Notes: generated from the sequence alone by a model not told the origin. A DNA stretch of 47,489 nucleotides from RGIG4079 sp045576735 (GCA_045576735.1 JAZNGZ010000036.1:1-47489), one strand, 5' to 3'; counted from the stretch's first letter, positions 21,796 through 31,343 are shown. Program-made: numbers and translations.

Positions 21796-24213
21796 TTATT
21801 TTATCACGAGGCGGGCGGTGCGTTGAGCGCCGTTGTCGTTTACCGAAACGATGTAGATGCCGGTTGCAAGTGAGGCGGTGGCGATTTGGTTGCCGTTGCC
21901 TTTAGCGAGTAATGCACCTGCAGCGTTGTAGATAGCATAGGTAGCATCGGCCGATGCGTTGATTGATACTGTTTCACCTGCTTCAACCGGGTTGGGCGCG
22001 ATGATGAGTGCATCGTTGGCATTGTCGGCTGTGATGTTCTCAACACCTGCATCGGGAGCAATAGCAGTATAAACGCCATAGATGTGAGGTATTTCGAGGT
22101 GTCCCACAGTGTTTACAGCGTCGCTGAAGTAAACCGAGATAGCATTGATAGTGAGAGGATAAATGCCGGCGTCGTTGATGTCGGCGATGTCTCCAACAGG
22201 TATTGCAATGCGGTTAACGACGTTTGCTGTGAGAGTAGGTGTGATGGTGATGTTAGTTGCTTTGGCTCCTTGACTTGGAGTTACTTGGAGAGTTATTTGC
22301 TTAATAGTAGCAGCTCCGGGGTTGAGTTGAAGTTCGATAGAGTCGGGACGGCTCCAAATAGGTAAGTTTTTAGACATTCTCACATAAGCGTTGCGTGAAG
22401 AGCTGATAGTGTAGTCTACAGCCAAGCCATTAGAACCTAATGCGCTTATCGCTTCGTTTTTAACCCCACTTTTGGTGAGTTTCCATGTTGTTACGTCAAC
22501 ATTTGTTTCGGCATCTTGGTAACGCACTTCGGGAATTTCTACTTTCACGAGGATAGTGTCGGCGAAATCTTCAACCGCGCCATAAACGTGAGTTGTGCCG
22601 TTTTTGATACCTTTTACCACACCTGCAGCATCGATTGACGCGATAGAATTGTCTTCAATGCTCCATGTTAATGCAGTGTTTTCGAGAGGCATTTGTTTGT
22701 CTTCAACAGTCGCAGTAACTTCCATTGTGTAGTCGGTATAAGAGTCGACCAACACGCTGTCGAGACGGAAAGAAGGAATGCCGCTACCGATTGTTACGAT
22801 AACTTCGGCTTTTGCATCGCCATATGTGGCAGTGAGCACGTGTGATCCTTCACCATTAGAGAAGAGGATTTTGCCACCGTCAACAATTTCGCCCAATTCC
22901 TTAGGACAAGAGAGTGTGGCATCTTCGAAATCGTCAGAAATCATCACGCCATATTTGTTGAACGCATAAACGCGAGGATTGTAGAATCCATATTTGGGAA
23001 GAGCGGTTTTGAAGTCCTCGAAAGCGAGAGCGGCAACCGTGTTGTCAACAGGAGCGTTTGACACGGCAAACACACCATTTGTCACAGAGCGTTCCTTGCC
23101 GTCGCTTGGGTTGTTGCGCACACCGAGAACCTTGGTGTAGATGGCCGAAGAACCACCACCGTCGAAGTTCATTGCTTCGCTACAGCCCACTTCGCGCATG
23201 ATGTCGGCAAGCACTTTTGATACACAACCTTGAGAGGCGGTAGAGCGACCGTCGACAACGAGCAACACGAGTTTTGTGCCTGTAGCATCATAACCCACAG
23301 CAGTGCGAGGGTTGAGAGCGGTTAAGTGGTCAAGCGCAGTTTCAGTAGAAAGAACTTCGCCACCCGAAAGAATCATTGGTTGTCCACCTGCCATTTGAGT
23401 GGGGAGGATAGTGGTTTCGCCAAGCTTCATCTGAGTGTTGATAGTGATTGTTTCGCCTTGAGTGAGTCCGGCTACAAAAGTTGCGGCAGTGCCGTGTCCC
23501 GAAAGGACGTAGCTGCCGGCAGGGATAGTGGTTGAGCCTTTGGTGTGAGGAGTTTCGGCAACAGTCATTTTCACTTCGCCCATACTCAATACACCGCCAT
23601 CAACGGGAGTGATTACCACTTCGTAGCCATAATCGTTTGTCCCGGTAGTAGAACCGTATTTTTTTGAATAAATGATGAGGTTGTCTTCATAGCGGGCATT
23701 GTTTATAGTGGTGAGTGCATGCGATGTGCCTGCACTTGAAGTAACGCTGCCACTGAATGAAGATGCGCCTACAAGAGTTTTCTTATTAGCATCGATAGCC
23801 CAACCGGTCCAACCGTTATTGTTGGCATACCATATTTCATTGTTGATTACAGTAGAACCGATAGGCTTGCTATTGCCAAAGAAGTCGGCATTAACACCTG
23901 CGAAGTATTGCACCTCGTCGGTGGTGTTGTTTTTAGCCATGGTTGACACACCGGCACCCCCTGCAAGAGAGTTGTTGTTGGCAGGAGCCACACGCATTTC
24001 CACGTTGGGGTGAGTGAGGTCGGTAGTGGTATAGAACACATTGAGGTTATAAGCGCCTACAACACGGAGTGATGTTTGTGTAGTACCCGGGCCGATAGGT
24101 GCATGATACAATGTGTCGACATTGTAGGTGTTGCCTTGCAAAGTCCATTGCGTTGCTGCCCACGAAGCGAGTGGTGCCATTAAGGCAAGCGAGATTAAAA
24201 GAGATTTTTTCAT
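21796..24213 (-). CDS. Secreted phosphodiester glycosidase-like protein (NAGPA/DUF2233) with Ig-like domain and type IX secretion tail
   Basis: This 805-residue protein has an N-terminal signal peptide (cut near Ala19/Ala20) and a NAGPA-type domain. That family includes the human uncovering enzyme, which removes GlcNAc from phosphodiesters. Motifs are NADFF (108-112), NPRTAVG (301-307), the DGR tripeptide (321-323) and NFDGGGSS (349-356). A bacterial Ig-like BIG2 segment follows (about 495-565, with IEDNSIASIDAAGVVKG), then a strand-rich linker and a C-terminal tail (APNPV ... GIYIVSV ... RLVIK) typical of type IX cargo. It is the last of three tandem paralogues, 12 bp after the second. Its C-terminal 300 residues are nearly identical to the second copy. 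Glycan target and activity are unproven. Confidence 0.85.
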   Translation of the reverse strand: MKKSLLISLALMAPLASWAATQWTLQGNTYNVDTLYHAPIGPGTTQTSLRVVGAYNLNVFYTTTDLTHPNVEMRVAPANNNSLAGGAGVSTMAKNNTTDEVQYFAGVNADFFGNSKPIGSTVINNEIWYANNNGWTGWAIDANKKTLVGASSFSGSVTSSAGTSHALTTINNARYEDNLIIYSKKYGSTTGTNDYGYEVVITPVDGGVLSMGEVKMTVAETPHTKGSTTIPAGSYVLSGHGTAATFVAGLTQGETITINTQMKLGETTILPTQMAGGQPMILSGGEVLSTETALDHLTALNPRTAVGYDATGTKLVLLVVDGRSTASQGCVSKVLADIMREVGCSEAMNFDGGGSSAIYTKVLGVRNNPSDGKERSVTNGVFAVSNAPVDNTVAALAFEDFKTALPKYGFYNPRVYAFNKYGVMISDDFEDATLSCPKELGEIVDGGKILFSNGEGSHVLTATYGDAKAEVIVTIGSGIPSFRLDSVLVDSYTDYTMEVTATVEDKQMPLENTALTWSIEDNSIASIDAAGVVKGIKNGTTHVYGAVEDFADTILVKVEIPEVRYQDAETNVDVTTWKLTKSGVKNEAISALGSNGLAVDYTISSSRNAYVRMSKNLPIWSRPDSIELQLNPGAATIKQITLQVTPSQGAKATNITITPTLTANVVNRIAIPVGDIADINDAGIYPLTINAISVYFSDAVNTVGHLEIPHIYGVYTAIAPDAGVENITADNANDALIIAPNPVEAGETVSINASADATYAIYNAAGALLAKGNGNQIATASLATGIYIVSVNDNGAQRTARLVIK

Positions 24214-24225
24214 AAAATGGTTATG

Positions 24226-26676
24226 TTATTTAATAATTATTTTCGTTGTAAGGTTATTACTTATTATAAAGTATGTGCCGACAGGTATTGACGAAGTGTC
24301 GATTTTGTTGCCTACGCCATGTTTTACTAACTGACCTGAGATTGAGAAAATTTTATAACGACAATCGTTGTCGGTGTTGAGTGAAATTATGTCACCTTGA
24401 GAGATAGGGTTGGGGAATGCGATAAGGGTGTTGATATTGTCGGCTGTGATGTTCTCAACACCTGCATCGGGAGCAATAGCAGTATAAACGCCATAGATGT
24501 GAGGTATTTCGAGGTGTCCCACGGTGTTTACAGCATCGCTGAAGTAAACCGAGATAGCATTGATGGTGAGAGGATAAATGCCGGCGTCGGTGATGTCGGC
24601 GATGTCTCCAACCGGTATTGCAATGCGGTTAACGGCGTTTGCAGTGAGGGTGGGAGTGATGGTGATGTTAGTGGCTTTGGCTCCTTGGCTTGGAGTAACT
24701 TGGAGGGTTATTTGCTTGATAGAAGCAGCTCCGGGGTTGAGATGAAGCTCGATAGAGTCGGGTCGGCTCCAAATGGCCAATTCTTTAGACATTCTTACAT
24801 ATGCGTTGCGTGAGGAGCTGATAGTGTAGTCTACAGCTATGCCATTTGAGCCTAAAGCGCTAATAGATTGATTTTTTACACCGCTTTTGGTGAGTTTCCA
24901 AGATGCGATGTCGATATTTGTTTCAGCATCGTGGTAACGCACTTCGGGGATTTCGACTTTCACAAGGATTGTGTCGGAAATGCTGTCGACCGAACCATAT
25001 ACGTGGGTAGAGCCGTTTTTTAGGCCGTGAATGATGCCATTGTCGTCAATTGATGCTATTGAGTTATCCTCTATGTTCCAATCTAATGCGATGTTGTCGA
25101 GGGGCATTTGTTTGCCGGCAACCGTGGCGAGGACTTCCATATTGTAGTCATAGAATGAGCTCACGACTACGCTGTCGAGACGGAAAGATGGAACACCGCC
25201 TTCGATTGTAACCGGTACTGAAGTGGTTATGTCGCCAAGTGTGGCAGTGAGCAAATGGGTACCGTCCCCTTTGGCAAATAGGGTGGAGTTGTTATTGATA
25301 ATCGCTCCTAATTCGTTGTCGCATGATAGTGCGAAATCTTTGACATCGGTGTCGATGAGCAATCCATATTTGTTATAGCCGTAGATAACAGGGGTATAGT
25401 TGCCATATTTAGGCATTTTTACGCTCCAATCGGCAAAGCGAATTTCTGAGATATTGTTGTCGTCAGGTGCATTTAACACGGCGAAGATGCCATTTGAAAC
25501 GGCGCGTTCCTTGCCGTCGCTTGGGTGGTTGACAATGCCGAATGGTTCGAGGTACATGCCCGATGAACCACCGCCGTCAACATTGAGAGCATCGTAGCAA
25601 CCGAGGATTTTCATCAAGTCGGCACCTTCGGGATAGGTGCAGCCTGTTGACACTCCGCGTCCGTCAACTACGCACCACACCATTTTGCTACGGTCTTCGT
25701 TGTAGCCAAACATTGTGCGAGGGTTGTTGCTGTCGCGTCCGTTGATAAAGCGAATAGCGTCATAAATTACTTCGCCACGTTTGAGAATTACCACGTCGCC
25801 ACCGCTACATTCTTTTATGTCGGGGGTGATGTTATAGTCTTGAAGAGAGATGTTGCAGTTGAGTGTTAGCTCGTCGCCCACTTTTAATGTGGCCAATTTC
25901 GCGGCTTGTTCGTCACCTTTTGCGCTAATAACCACTTCGTTTTGAGTGATAGGGGTTGCGCCTGTGGTAGAGGGGGCTGCCGTAACGATAAGTTTGATAG
26001 GGCGATTGATGCCCCACGTTTCGCCATCGGCAAGGCGCACTTTCACGTCGGTGCAACCGCTTACGCGTGTTTGACGGCCATATTTAGAGTTGAACAACAC
26101 TATTTCGTTGTCGTAAATATCTTGGTTGATGCGAGGGAGATTCACCGTAGACCCGTCGGGGAGGTTGAGGGTGAACGATTGAGTGGGATTGTCGCACCAC
26201 ATATTTTTGTTGCGATCCATGAAAAAATGCCCATAGTCGGCAGCGGCAAGATAGCCTGTTCCTGCAATTTCACCATTCATAATACAATCCATATGAGGTT
26301 GTCCGGCATATTGCGCTACATATGAAGAGGTGATGTAGAAGTCGGCATTGACAGCTGCGAAATAGTGGGTGTTTTCATTTGACTTGCGTTTGGCTATGCT
26401 TGAAATCTGCTCGGTTGTGAGCGTGGTGTCATTGCCTATCTCCATGCGATATTCAACATTGTCATGTCCTTTCATTTCCATTTCCAATATGAATACGTTG
26501 AGGTTTTTTGAACCCGATTGCATATTCAATGCAGTGTATGTAGTGCCCGGTCCGGCTTTGTAGTGTTGCAAGGTGTCGACGGAAAATTCTGCTCCTTGAA
26601 GTGTTTCAAGACGGTTGGCATTGCAATAAAAGGGTGCGAGTAGCAATATTGTTGCTAATGAGAATGTTAGTCGCAT
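24226..26676 (-). CDS. Secreted phosphodiester glycosidase-like protein, second paralogue
   Basis: At 816 residues it has the same architecture as its neighbour: signal peptide (MRLTFSLATILLLAPFYCNA), NAGPA domain with NADFY, NPRTMFG, VDGRG and NVDGGGSSGMY, Ig-like segment, linker and C-terminal tail (FPNPI ... GTYFII ... KIIIK). The NAGPA half is clearly diverged from the first copy, while about residues 555-745 are almost identical to it in protein and DNA. This is evidence of recent gene conversion or tail swapping. A 14-bp hairpin lies upstream, after the third paralogue, which may limit read-through. The different N-terminal domains suggest different substrates on a common export and anchoring module. 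Confidence 0.85.
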   Translation of the reverse strand: MRLTFSLATILLLAPFYCNANRLETLQGAEFSVDTLQHYKAGPGTTYTALNMQSGSKNLNVFILEMEMKGHDNVEYRMEIGNDTTLTTEQISSIAKRKSNENTHYFAAVNADFYITSSYVAQYAGQPHMDCIMNGEIAGTGYLAAADYGHFFMDRNKNMWCDNPTQSFTLNLPDGSTVNLPRINQDIYDNEIVLFNSKYGRQTRVSGCTDVKVRLADGETWGINRPIKLIVTAAPSTTGATPITQNEVVISAKGDEQAAKLATLKVGDELTLNCNISLQDYNITPDIKECSGGDVVILKRGEVIYDAIRFINGRDSNNPRTMFGYNEDRSKMVWCVVDGRGVSTGCTYPEGADLMKILGCYDALNVDGGGSSGMYLEPFGIVNHPSDGKERAVSNGIFAVLNAPDDNNISEIRFADWSVKMPKYGNYTPVIYGYNKYGLLIDTDVKDFALSCDNELGAIINNNSTLFAKGDGTHLLTATLGDITTSVPVTIEGGVPSFRLDSVVVSSFYDYNMEVLATVAGKQMPLDNIALDWNIEDNSIASIDDNGIIHGLKNGSTHVYGSVDSISDTILVKVEIPEVRYHDAETNIDIASWKLTKSGVKNQSISALGSNGIAVDYTISSSRNAYVRMSKELAIWSRPDSIELHLNPGAASIKQITLQVTPSQGAKATNITITPTLTANAVNRIAIPVGDIADITDAGIYPLTINAISVYFSDAVNTVGHLEIPHIYGVYTAIAPDAGVENITADNINTLIAFPNPISQGDIISLNTDNDCRYKIFSISGQLVKHGVGNKIDTSSIPVGTYFIISNNLTTKIIIK

Positions 26677-26690
26677 GGTTGTTTAAATTA

Positions 26691-26720
26691 ATTGCCATAG
26701 GAGCAGGCTCCTATGGCAAT
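26691..26720 (-). terminator. Hairpin between third and second glycosidase genes
   Basis: A perfect 14-bp inverted repeat (26691-26704 with 26707-26720) has a 2-nt centre. On the minus strand it is followed by TTAATTTAAAC, which is not a proper T-run. It may be a weak terminator, a processing site or an mRNA-stabilising stem within the operon. Confidence 0.5.
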
Positions 26721-26736
26721 ATTATTGAGGTGATAC

Positions 26737-29232
26737 TTATTTAATGATTAATTGAGCGGCTGCAGTAGTGCCGTTGTCAACTACTTTCACGATATAAGAG
26801 CCGCTTGCAAGCGATGCAGTGGCAAGCTTGTTGCCGTTTCCTTTTGCTACCAATGAGCCTGCAATGGTGTAAATTTCCCATGCTGCATCGTCAGATGCGT
26901 TGATAGCTGCATTTTCACCTTGCGCGATAGGGTTGGGGGCAACTACCAATGCTTGCATATTTGCGCCATCGGCAATGATGCCTTCAACGCCTGCACCGGG
27001 CACATTCTTATAGATAGCTTCAAATCCGTTGATGTCGATATGACCAACGTCGTTAGTTTTGCCTTTTGGCGAAATTGATATAGTCTTGAACAAGATAGGA
27101 TAGATGCCTATATCGTTGGGGTCGCCAATTGCGCTTACAGGGATTGAAAGTATGTTTTCTTTGTTTGATTCGATTGAAGTGAATGAGGTGTTCACAGCAC
27201 GACCATTGTTAGGAACGAGGTTGATACCAACGTTAGTGATTGAAAGAGCACCGGGGTTGATGCGGATTTGGATAGTGTCGGGGAGACTCCAAATCTTAAT
27301 GTCTTTTGATAATGTAATCTTAGATGAACGAGAAGAAGAGATTGTGAAGTCGAGAGCAAAACCTGAAGGAAGTTGGCTCATTGTCAATTCTTTCACACCG
27401 CTAAGACTCTTTGACCATGTAGAATCAACAATTTCCTTTTCGATAGGCATTACATGGTTTGTAGGACATTCTACGGTGAGGTTAACTTTATATTCGTTTC
27501 CACCAAACAAACCAATGAGGTCGGTTGAACCGTCGGCTTGACCTTTTACGATACCGTTTTCATTAACAGTAGCAACAGCAGCATCGCCCGATGACCAAGA
27601 AAGCGCGCGTGGGTCGAGAGGCATGTAAGTAGTGTTTACCAATGCTTGCACATCAACAGGCCATTCGCGATAGTTGTCGATGAGAACTGAGTCATATTTC
27701 AATTCGGCAGTGCCTGTTGTGCTGATAGTTACAGGGATTGATGCAGTTATGCCATTGTAAGTGGCAGTGAGGGCATGAGTGCCTTCGCCAATGGCAAAGA
27801 GGGTAGAGTCGTTGAGGATTTCGCCAAGACCTTCGGGGCAAGAGAGAGTGAAACCCTTGAGGTCATTGTTAATCATCTTGCCATATTTGTTATAAGCATA
27901 GATAGTTGGGGTATAGGCGCCATATTTAGGGGCTTCCATAACCCAATCTTTGAATTGAATTTCAGCAACAACATCATCTTCGGGAGCTTCGAGCACTGCG
28001 AAGATAGCATTACCTACTGCACGTTCTTTACCGTCACTGCAGTTGTTGCGCACGCCAAGACCTTGAGTGTAGAGTGTAGATGAGCCACCACCATCGACAT
28101 TGAGCGCTTCGTAAGCACCTGCATAGCGCATCACGTCGGCAAGCATAGAAGTGCGCACGCCGGCTGATTGAGCTGAACGGCCGTCGATAACCATCATGAT
28201 GATGCTATCGCCTGTTTGGCTTACACCAAGCGATGTGCGAGGGTGAAGAGCTGAAGCGTCACCACGTTCACTTTCAGTGTCGAGAGTTTCGCCACCACCA
28301 ACGTTTTTTGGGTTGCCCGATACGATTTGAGCAGGATAGATGCGTTGGTCGCCGAGGAGAATGATTTGGTCAAATTCCACGATGTCGCCTACTTGCAAAG
28401 AGTTTACAAAGTCGAGAGCACCTGTGTTGCAACCTGAAGTGCTTGTGCCATTACCATGGATTACAAAACCGTCGGAAGGAATAGCTCTATCGCCGTCGGA
28501 AGTCGCTGTTGAGGTGATTTCCATGCGATATTTGCCACCTGCATAGAAGTTGTCGCCTTCAACAAGTTTTGCGGTAACTTCAGCACAATTTTCGGCTCTA
28601 TCGGTGTTGTTGGTAGTGCCAAAATAACGTGGAGTATAGATTGTGATACCATTGCTTGGAGACATCACGTTAACACCTTTGTAGAGTGTTACTTTGTCGC
28701 CGATAGTAGCTGTGCCAGTGTAGTAGTTAAGACGTCCCACATAGGCTTTGCCTTCGGTGTCAATGGTGAATTGGTAGTTTGAATTTGAGGTTTTGTAAAC
28801 TTCGCGGTCAACAGTGCAAGAAGTTGTGGGCCGACCTACGAATGAAGAACCATTTGTGGCATTCCCACTTGTTGAATAGAAGTCTCCATTTGTTCCGGCG
28901 AAATATGTCAAACCGTCAACAGTTTTGCTTTTTGCCATTGAAGATGGGGTTGCCGTACCGCCTACTTTGTCGGTAGCACACACGGCACGCATTGACACTC
29001 CGGGAGTGGTTTTGTCAATAGTGAGATAGAATACTTGCAAGTTGGAAGTGGGACCGGTAAGTTGTAATTGTGTTTGAGTGGTACCGGGACCAACTTTTGC
29101 GTGAAATACGGTGTCGAGTTTGTACTCAACGCCACGAATGTCGATAGTCTTGGTGTATCTACCGGCATTTGCATCGGTTGGCATCAAAGCGATTGAAGCC
29201 GCCGAAAGAGCTAAAAGTAAAGATTTTTTCAT
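26737..29232 (-). CDS. Secreted phosphodiester glycosidase-like protein, third paralogue
   Basis: This 831-residue member is the most diverged of the three and is first in transcription order. Its signal peptide ends near DANAG (about residue 24). The NAGPA domain shows GTNGDFY (in place of NADFF), HPRTSLG, MVIDGRSAQ and NVDGGGSSTLY; a BIG2-like part and linker follow, and the tail is APNPIAQGE ... GSYIVKV ... QLIIK. I start it at the ATG at 29232. A longer frame from 29277 would run into the -7 element and begin without a signal sequence. The conserved GDF and DGGGSS residues suggest a working active site. Its tail matches the first paralogue more than the second in the last 60 residues. Confidence 0.85.
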   Translation of the reverse strand: MKKSLLLALSAASIALMPTDANAGRYTKTIDIRGVEYKLDTVFHAKVGPGTTQTQLQLTGPTSNLQVFYLTIDKTTPGVSMRAVCATDKVGGTATPSSMAKSKTVDGLTYFAGTNGDFYSTSGNATNGSSFVGRPTTSCTVDREVYKTSNSNYQFTIDTEGKAYVGRLNYYTGTATIGDKVTLYKGVNVMSPSNGITIYTPRYFGTTNNTDRAENCAEVTAKLVEGDNFYAGGKYRMEITSTATSDGDRAIPSDGFVIHGNGTSTSGCNTGALDFVNSLQVGDIVEFDQIILLGDQRIYPAQIVSGNPKNVGGGETLDTESERGDASALHPRTSLGVSQTGDSIIMMVIDGRSAQSAGVRTSMLADVMRYAGAYEALNVDGGGSSTLYTQGLGVRNNCSDGKERAVGNAIFAVLEAPEDDVVAEIQFKDWVMEAPKYGAYTPTIYAYNKYGKMINNDLKGFTLSCPEGLGEILNDSTLFAIGEGTHALTATYNGITASIPVTISTTGTAELKYDSVLIDNYREWPVDVQALVNTTYMPLDPRALSWSSGDAAVATVNENGIVKGQADGSTDLIGLFGGNEYKVNLTVECPTNHVMPIEKEIVDSTWSKSLSGVKELTMSQLPSGFALDFTISSSRSSKITLSKDIKIWSLPDTIQIRINPGALSITNVGINLVPNNGRAVNTSFTSIESNKENILSIPVSAIGDPNDIGIYPILFKTISISPKGKTNDVGHIDINGFEAIYKNVPGAGVEGIIADGANMQALVVAPNPIAQGENAAINASDDAAWEIYTIAGSLVAKGNGNKLATASLASGSYIVKVVDNGTTAAAQLIIK

Positions 29233-29274
29233 ATGTTTAGGGTTTAAGATTAATATTCGTAAATGAGTAATATG

Positions 29275-29282
29275 CAAAGTTA
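29275..29282 (-). promoter_or_regulatory. -7 element (TAACTTTG) of the glycosidase cluster
   Basis: A perfect TAnnTTTG match on the minus strand lies 42 bp before the ATG at 29232. The -33 position is A/T-rich without TTG, so only half of the promoter is convincing. Confidence 0.5.
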
Positions 29283-29350
29283 GAAAATATTTTGAGATAG
29301 ATGTTTATTTTTTGTAAAAAATATCGGTACCAATATGAAAAATAATTCGC

Positions 29351-29396
29351 TTAAAATAAAAAACTCACAAACAATGTCTAATATTGCTTGTGAGTT
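29351..29396 (-). terminator. Terminator of the BspA-like gene
   Basis: Arms AACTCACAAACAAT (29362-29375) and ATTGCTTGTGAGTT (29383-29396) pair over 14 bp with one G-U, loop 7 nt. On the minus strand it is followed by TTTTTTATTTTA. It lies 26 bp beyond the stop codon. Confidence 0.85.
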
Positions 29397-29422
29397 TATA
29401 TTGTGAAAGTTTTAAAGAGATA

Positions 29423-30061
29423 TTAGTCTCTGCTGTTAGACTGTTTTTTCTTAGGTGATGATTTCTTTTTCTTGTTATCTTTTGAAGATTTTTTCTTGGA
29501 GTCTTTTTTCTTAGAATCCTTTTTTGATTTAGACTTGTTTTTGTCAGCTTTGTTTTTATTGCCTTCTTTTTTTGCAACTTTAGAGCTGTTCTTTATAGGG
29601 AGTATTGACCCAAATTCTTTCCATTCATCAGCATTTCGATAAAGATTTATGCTTTTTGAAGGCACATAAAGGGTCATATTTGCTTTGTTACTGAAAGCTT
29701 CGATGCAATAGGGAGGAATGGGGTTTGAGCATGTTACTGATTTGAGACGGTTGCAAGCATGGAACGCTTTTGGCCCGATAAATTCAACTGTGCCGGGGAT
29801 TATAACAGATGTGATTTTGTTGTGTTTGAAAAATGCACCATCGGTAATTTCGGTAACAGGGTATTTTGTGCTGTTTTCAGTAATTGAATCGGGTATCTGA
29901 ATATCACCGGAGCACTCTACTTTAGTAGATTTGATTGATGCTTTTTGTGCATTAACACTGACGTTTGGCTCGATTACTTTTGTGTTGTTTGCAAAAAGGT
30001 TTACTGAGCAACAAGCTATTGCTGCAATTGCGAGAAGGTGCTTAATACTAAGGCTTTTCAT
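29423..30061 (-). CDS. Secreted BspA-type leucine-rich-repeat protein with lysine-rich tail
   Basis: This 212-residue protein has a signal peptide (cut after about residue 24, LFA). A short BspA/Treponema-type LRR stretch follows (about 70-125: VTEITDGAFFKHNKITSVII, GTVEFIGPKAFHACNRLKSV, TCSNPIPP), and then the typical ending TLYVPSKSINLYRNADEWKEF. From about residue 160 it ends in 50 residues made almost only of Lys, Ser, Asp and Asn. BspA-like proteins usually bind host or matrix proteins. The tail could bind anionic polymers such as LPS, teichoic acid or nucleic acid, or anchor the protein electrostatically (inference). It is a single-gene unit with a consensus promoter and a strong terminator. 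Confidence 0.85.
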   Translation of the reverse strand: MKSLSIKHLLAIAAIACCSVNLFANNTKVIEPNVSVNAQKASIKSTKVECSGDIQIPDSITENSTKYPVTEITDGAFFKHNKITSVIIPGTVEFIGPKAFHACNRLKSVTCSNPIPPYCIEAFSNKANMTLYVPSKSINLYRNADEWKEFGSILPIKNSSKVAKKEGNKNKADKNKSKSKKDSKKKDSKKKSSKDNKKKKSSPKKKQSNSRD

Positions 30062-30116
30062 AATGAGAATAAATGCTGTATTTAGAATGAATAAAATGAA
30101 ATTTTAAATTAGTGTG

Positions 30117-30147
30117 CAAATGTAAATAAAAAATATTTAATGCACAA
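30117..30147 (-). promoter_or_regulatory. Promoter of the BspA-like gene
   Basis: On the minus strand TTG (complement of 30145-30147) is followed after exactly 20 bp by TACATTTG (30117-30124), a full consensus. The leader is about 50 nt. Confidence 0.75.
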
Positions 30148-30279
30148 TAATGAAACGATGAAAACAATCCTAAAAAAAATATAACAATGCCATTCCTTTT
30201 CGAAAAAGCGTTTCCCTTATTCCTAAGTCGTTTGTGTTGTTGGATTTTACTTATGCTTTTGTTGTAAAAGCGTGCAGTC

Positions 30280-31323
30280 TTATATCGACATCTCACCACA
30301 AAGCGAGCATGAGAGGTAGCGGCGTACATCTTGGGGGGCGAGGCCGAGGCCGAAGAGGTACATCATTTTGGTTATTGCGGCTTCGCTTGTGATGTCGTGG
30401 CCTGAGATAACGCCTGTGTCGGCAAGCATGTTGCCTGTGGCATAACGGCGAGCATGTACGCCTCCGTTTACACATTGCGTCACGTTGAGGATTACGATGC
30501 CACATTCTACCGCTTCGCGAATGGCCGAGGTGAACCATTCGGCAGTGGGGGCGTTGCCCGAACCGAATGTCTTAAGCACAATTCCTTTTATGCCGGGTGT
30601 GGCAAGTTGGTGGCGGAGAATCGCTTCGGTGAGGCCCGGAACAAGGTCGATGACCATCACTGAGGTATCCATGCCATACTGCACATTTAGAGGGCGTTTG
30701 GCTTGAACTCGCCAAAGGGCTTCTTCGTTGAAGTGAATGCCGAGGCCAATTTTAGCCAACGAAGGGTAGTTGTTGCTTTTGAATGCGTTGAAGTTGTCGG
30801 CGCTCATCTTTGTGGAGCGGTTGCCACGCCACAAATAGTTTTCAAACAAAATCGCCACTTCTTGCACCATTGGGTCGCCATTGGCATCGGTTGCAGCTGC
30901 TATTTGTAGGGCGGTGATGAGGTTTTCTTCGCCGTCGGTGCGCACTTCGCCAATAGGTAATTGTGAGCCGGTGATGATGACCGGTTTATGTAAGTTTTCA
31001 AGCATAAATGACAACGCCGAGGCGGTGTAGGCCATCGTGTCTGTGCCATGAAGCACAACAAAGCCGTCGAAGCGGTCGAAATTCTCCTCGATGTGTCGAG
31101 CAATCTCCACCCAATGCTTTTGACTCATATCGCTTGAATCGATAGGAGGGTTAAATTGGATATTGTCGATATTATAGTCGAGCATTTTGATTTTAGGCAC
31201 ATTATCGATGAGGTGCGTGAAGTCAAAAGGCTCTAACGAGTGGGTATCGGGATTTTCAATCATCCCGATAGTGCCACCGGTGTAGATAATGAGAATATGC
31301 GGTTTGCGACTCTGCTTTGTCAT
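30280..31323 (-). CDS. ansA: Type I L-asparaginase
   Basis: The enzyme hydrolyses L-asparagine to aspartate and ammonia. It lacks a signal peptide and so fits the cytoplasmic type I class. Its 347 residues are normal. The first catalytic Thr is in YTGGTIG (14-20), the Ser of the substrate loop in DSSDMS (62-67), and the second Thr-Asp pair in HGTDTMAYT (92-100). The Lys of the second catalytic set is in the STKMSADNF region (about 181). It starts 20 bp after metG and is probably co-transcribed with it. No terminator is evident in the 218 bp that follow. Confidence 0.95.
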   Translation of the reverse strand: MTKQSRKPHILIIYTGGTIGMIENPDTHSLEPFDFTHLIDNVPKIKMLDYNIDNIQFNPPIDSSDMSQKHWVEIARHIEENFDRFDGFVVLHGTDTMAYTASALSFMLENLHKPVIITGSQLPIGEVRTDGEENLITALQIAAATDANGDPMVQEVAILFENYLWRGNRSTKMSADNFNAFKSNNYPSLAKIGLGIHFNEEALWRVQAKRPLNVQYGMDTSVMVIDLVPGLTEAILRHQLATPGIKGIVLKTFGSGNAPTAEWFTSAIREAVECGIVILNVTQCVNGGVHARRYATGNMLADTGVISGHDITSEAAITKMMYLFGLGLAPQDVRRYLSCSLCGEMSI

Positions 31324-31343
31324 AGAGGAGAGATATGAGGTGA

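Noticed and set aside
13430..21800. A DGR reverse transcriptase or template repeat within the accessory region
   Set aside because: I looked on both strands for an AAC-rich copy of the variable region and for reverse-transcriptase motifs such as a Tyr-x-Asp-Asp core in a long frame, and found none in the window.
29365..29577. Second minus-strand open frame overlapping the end of the BspA-like gene
   Set aside because: It is only an alternate reading of the AAA/AAG-rich lysine tail and it runs through the terminator.
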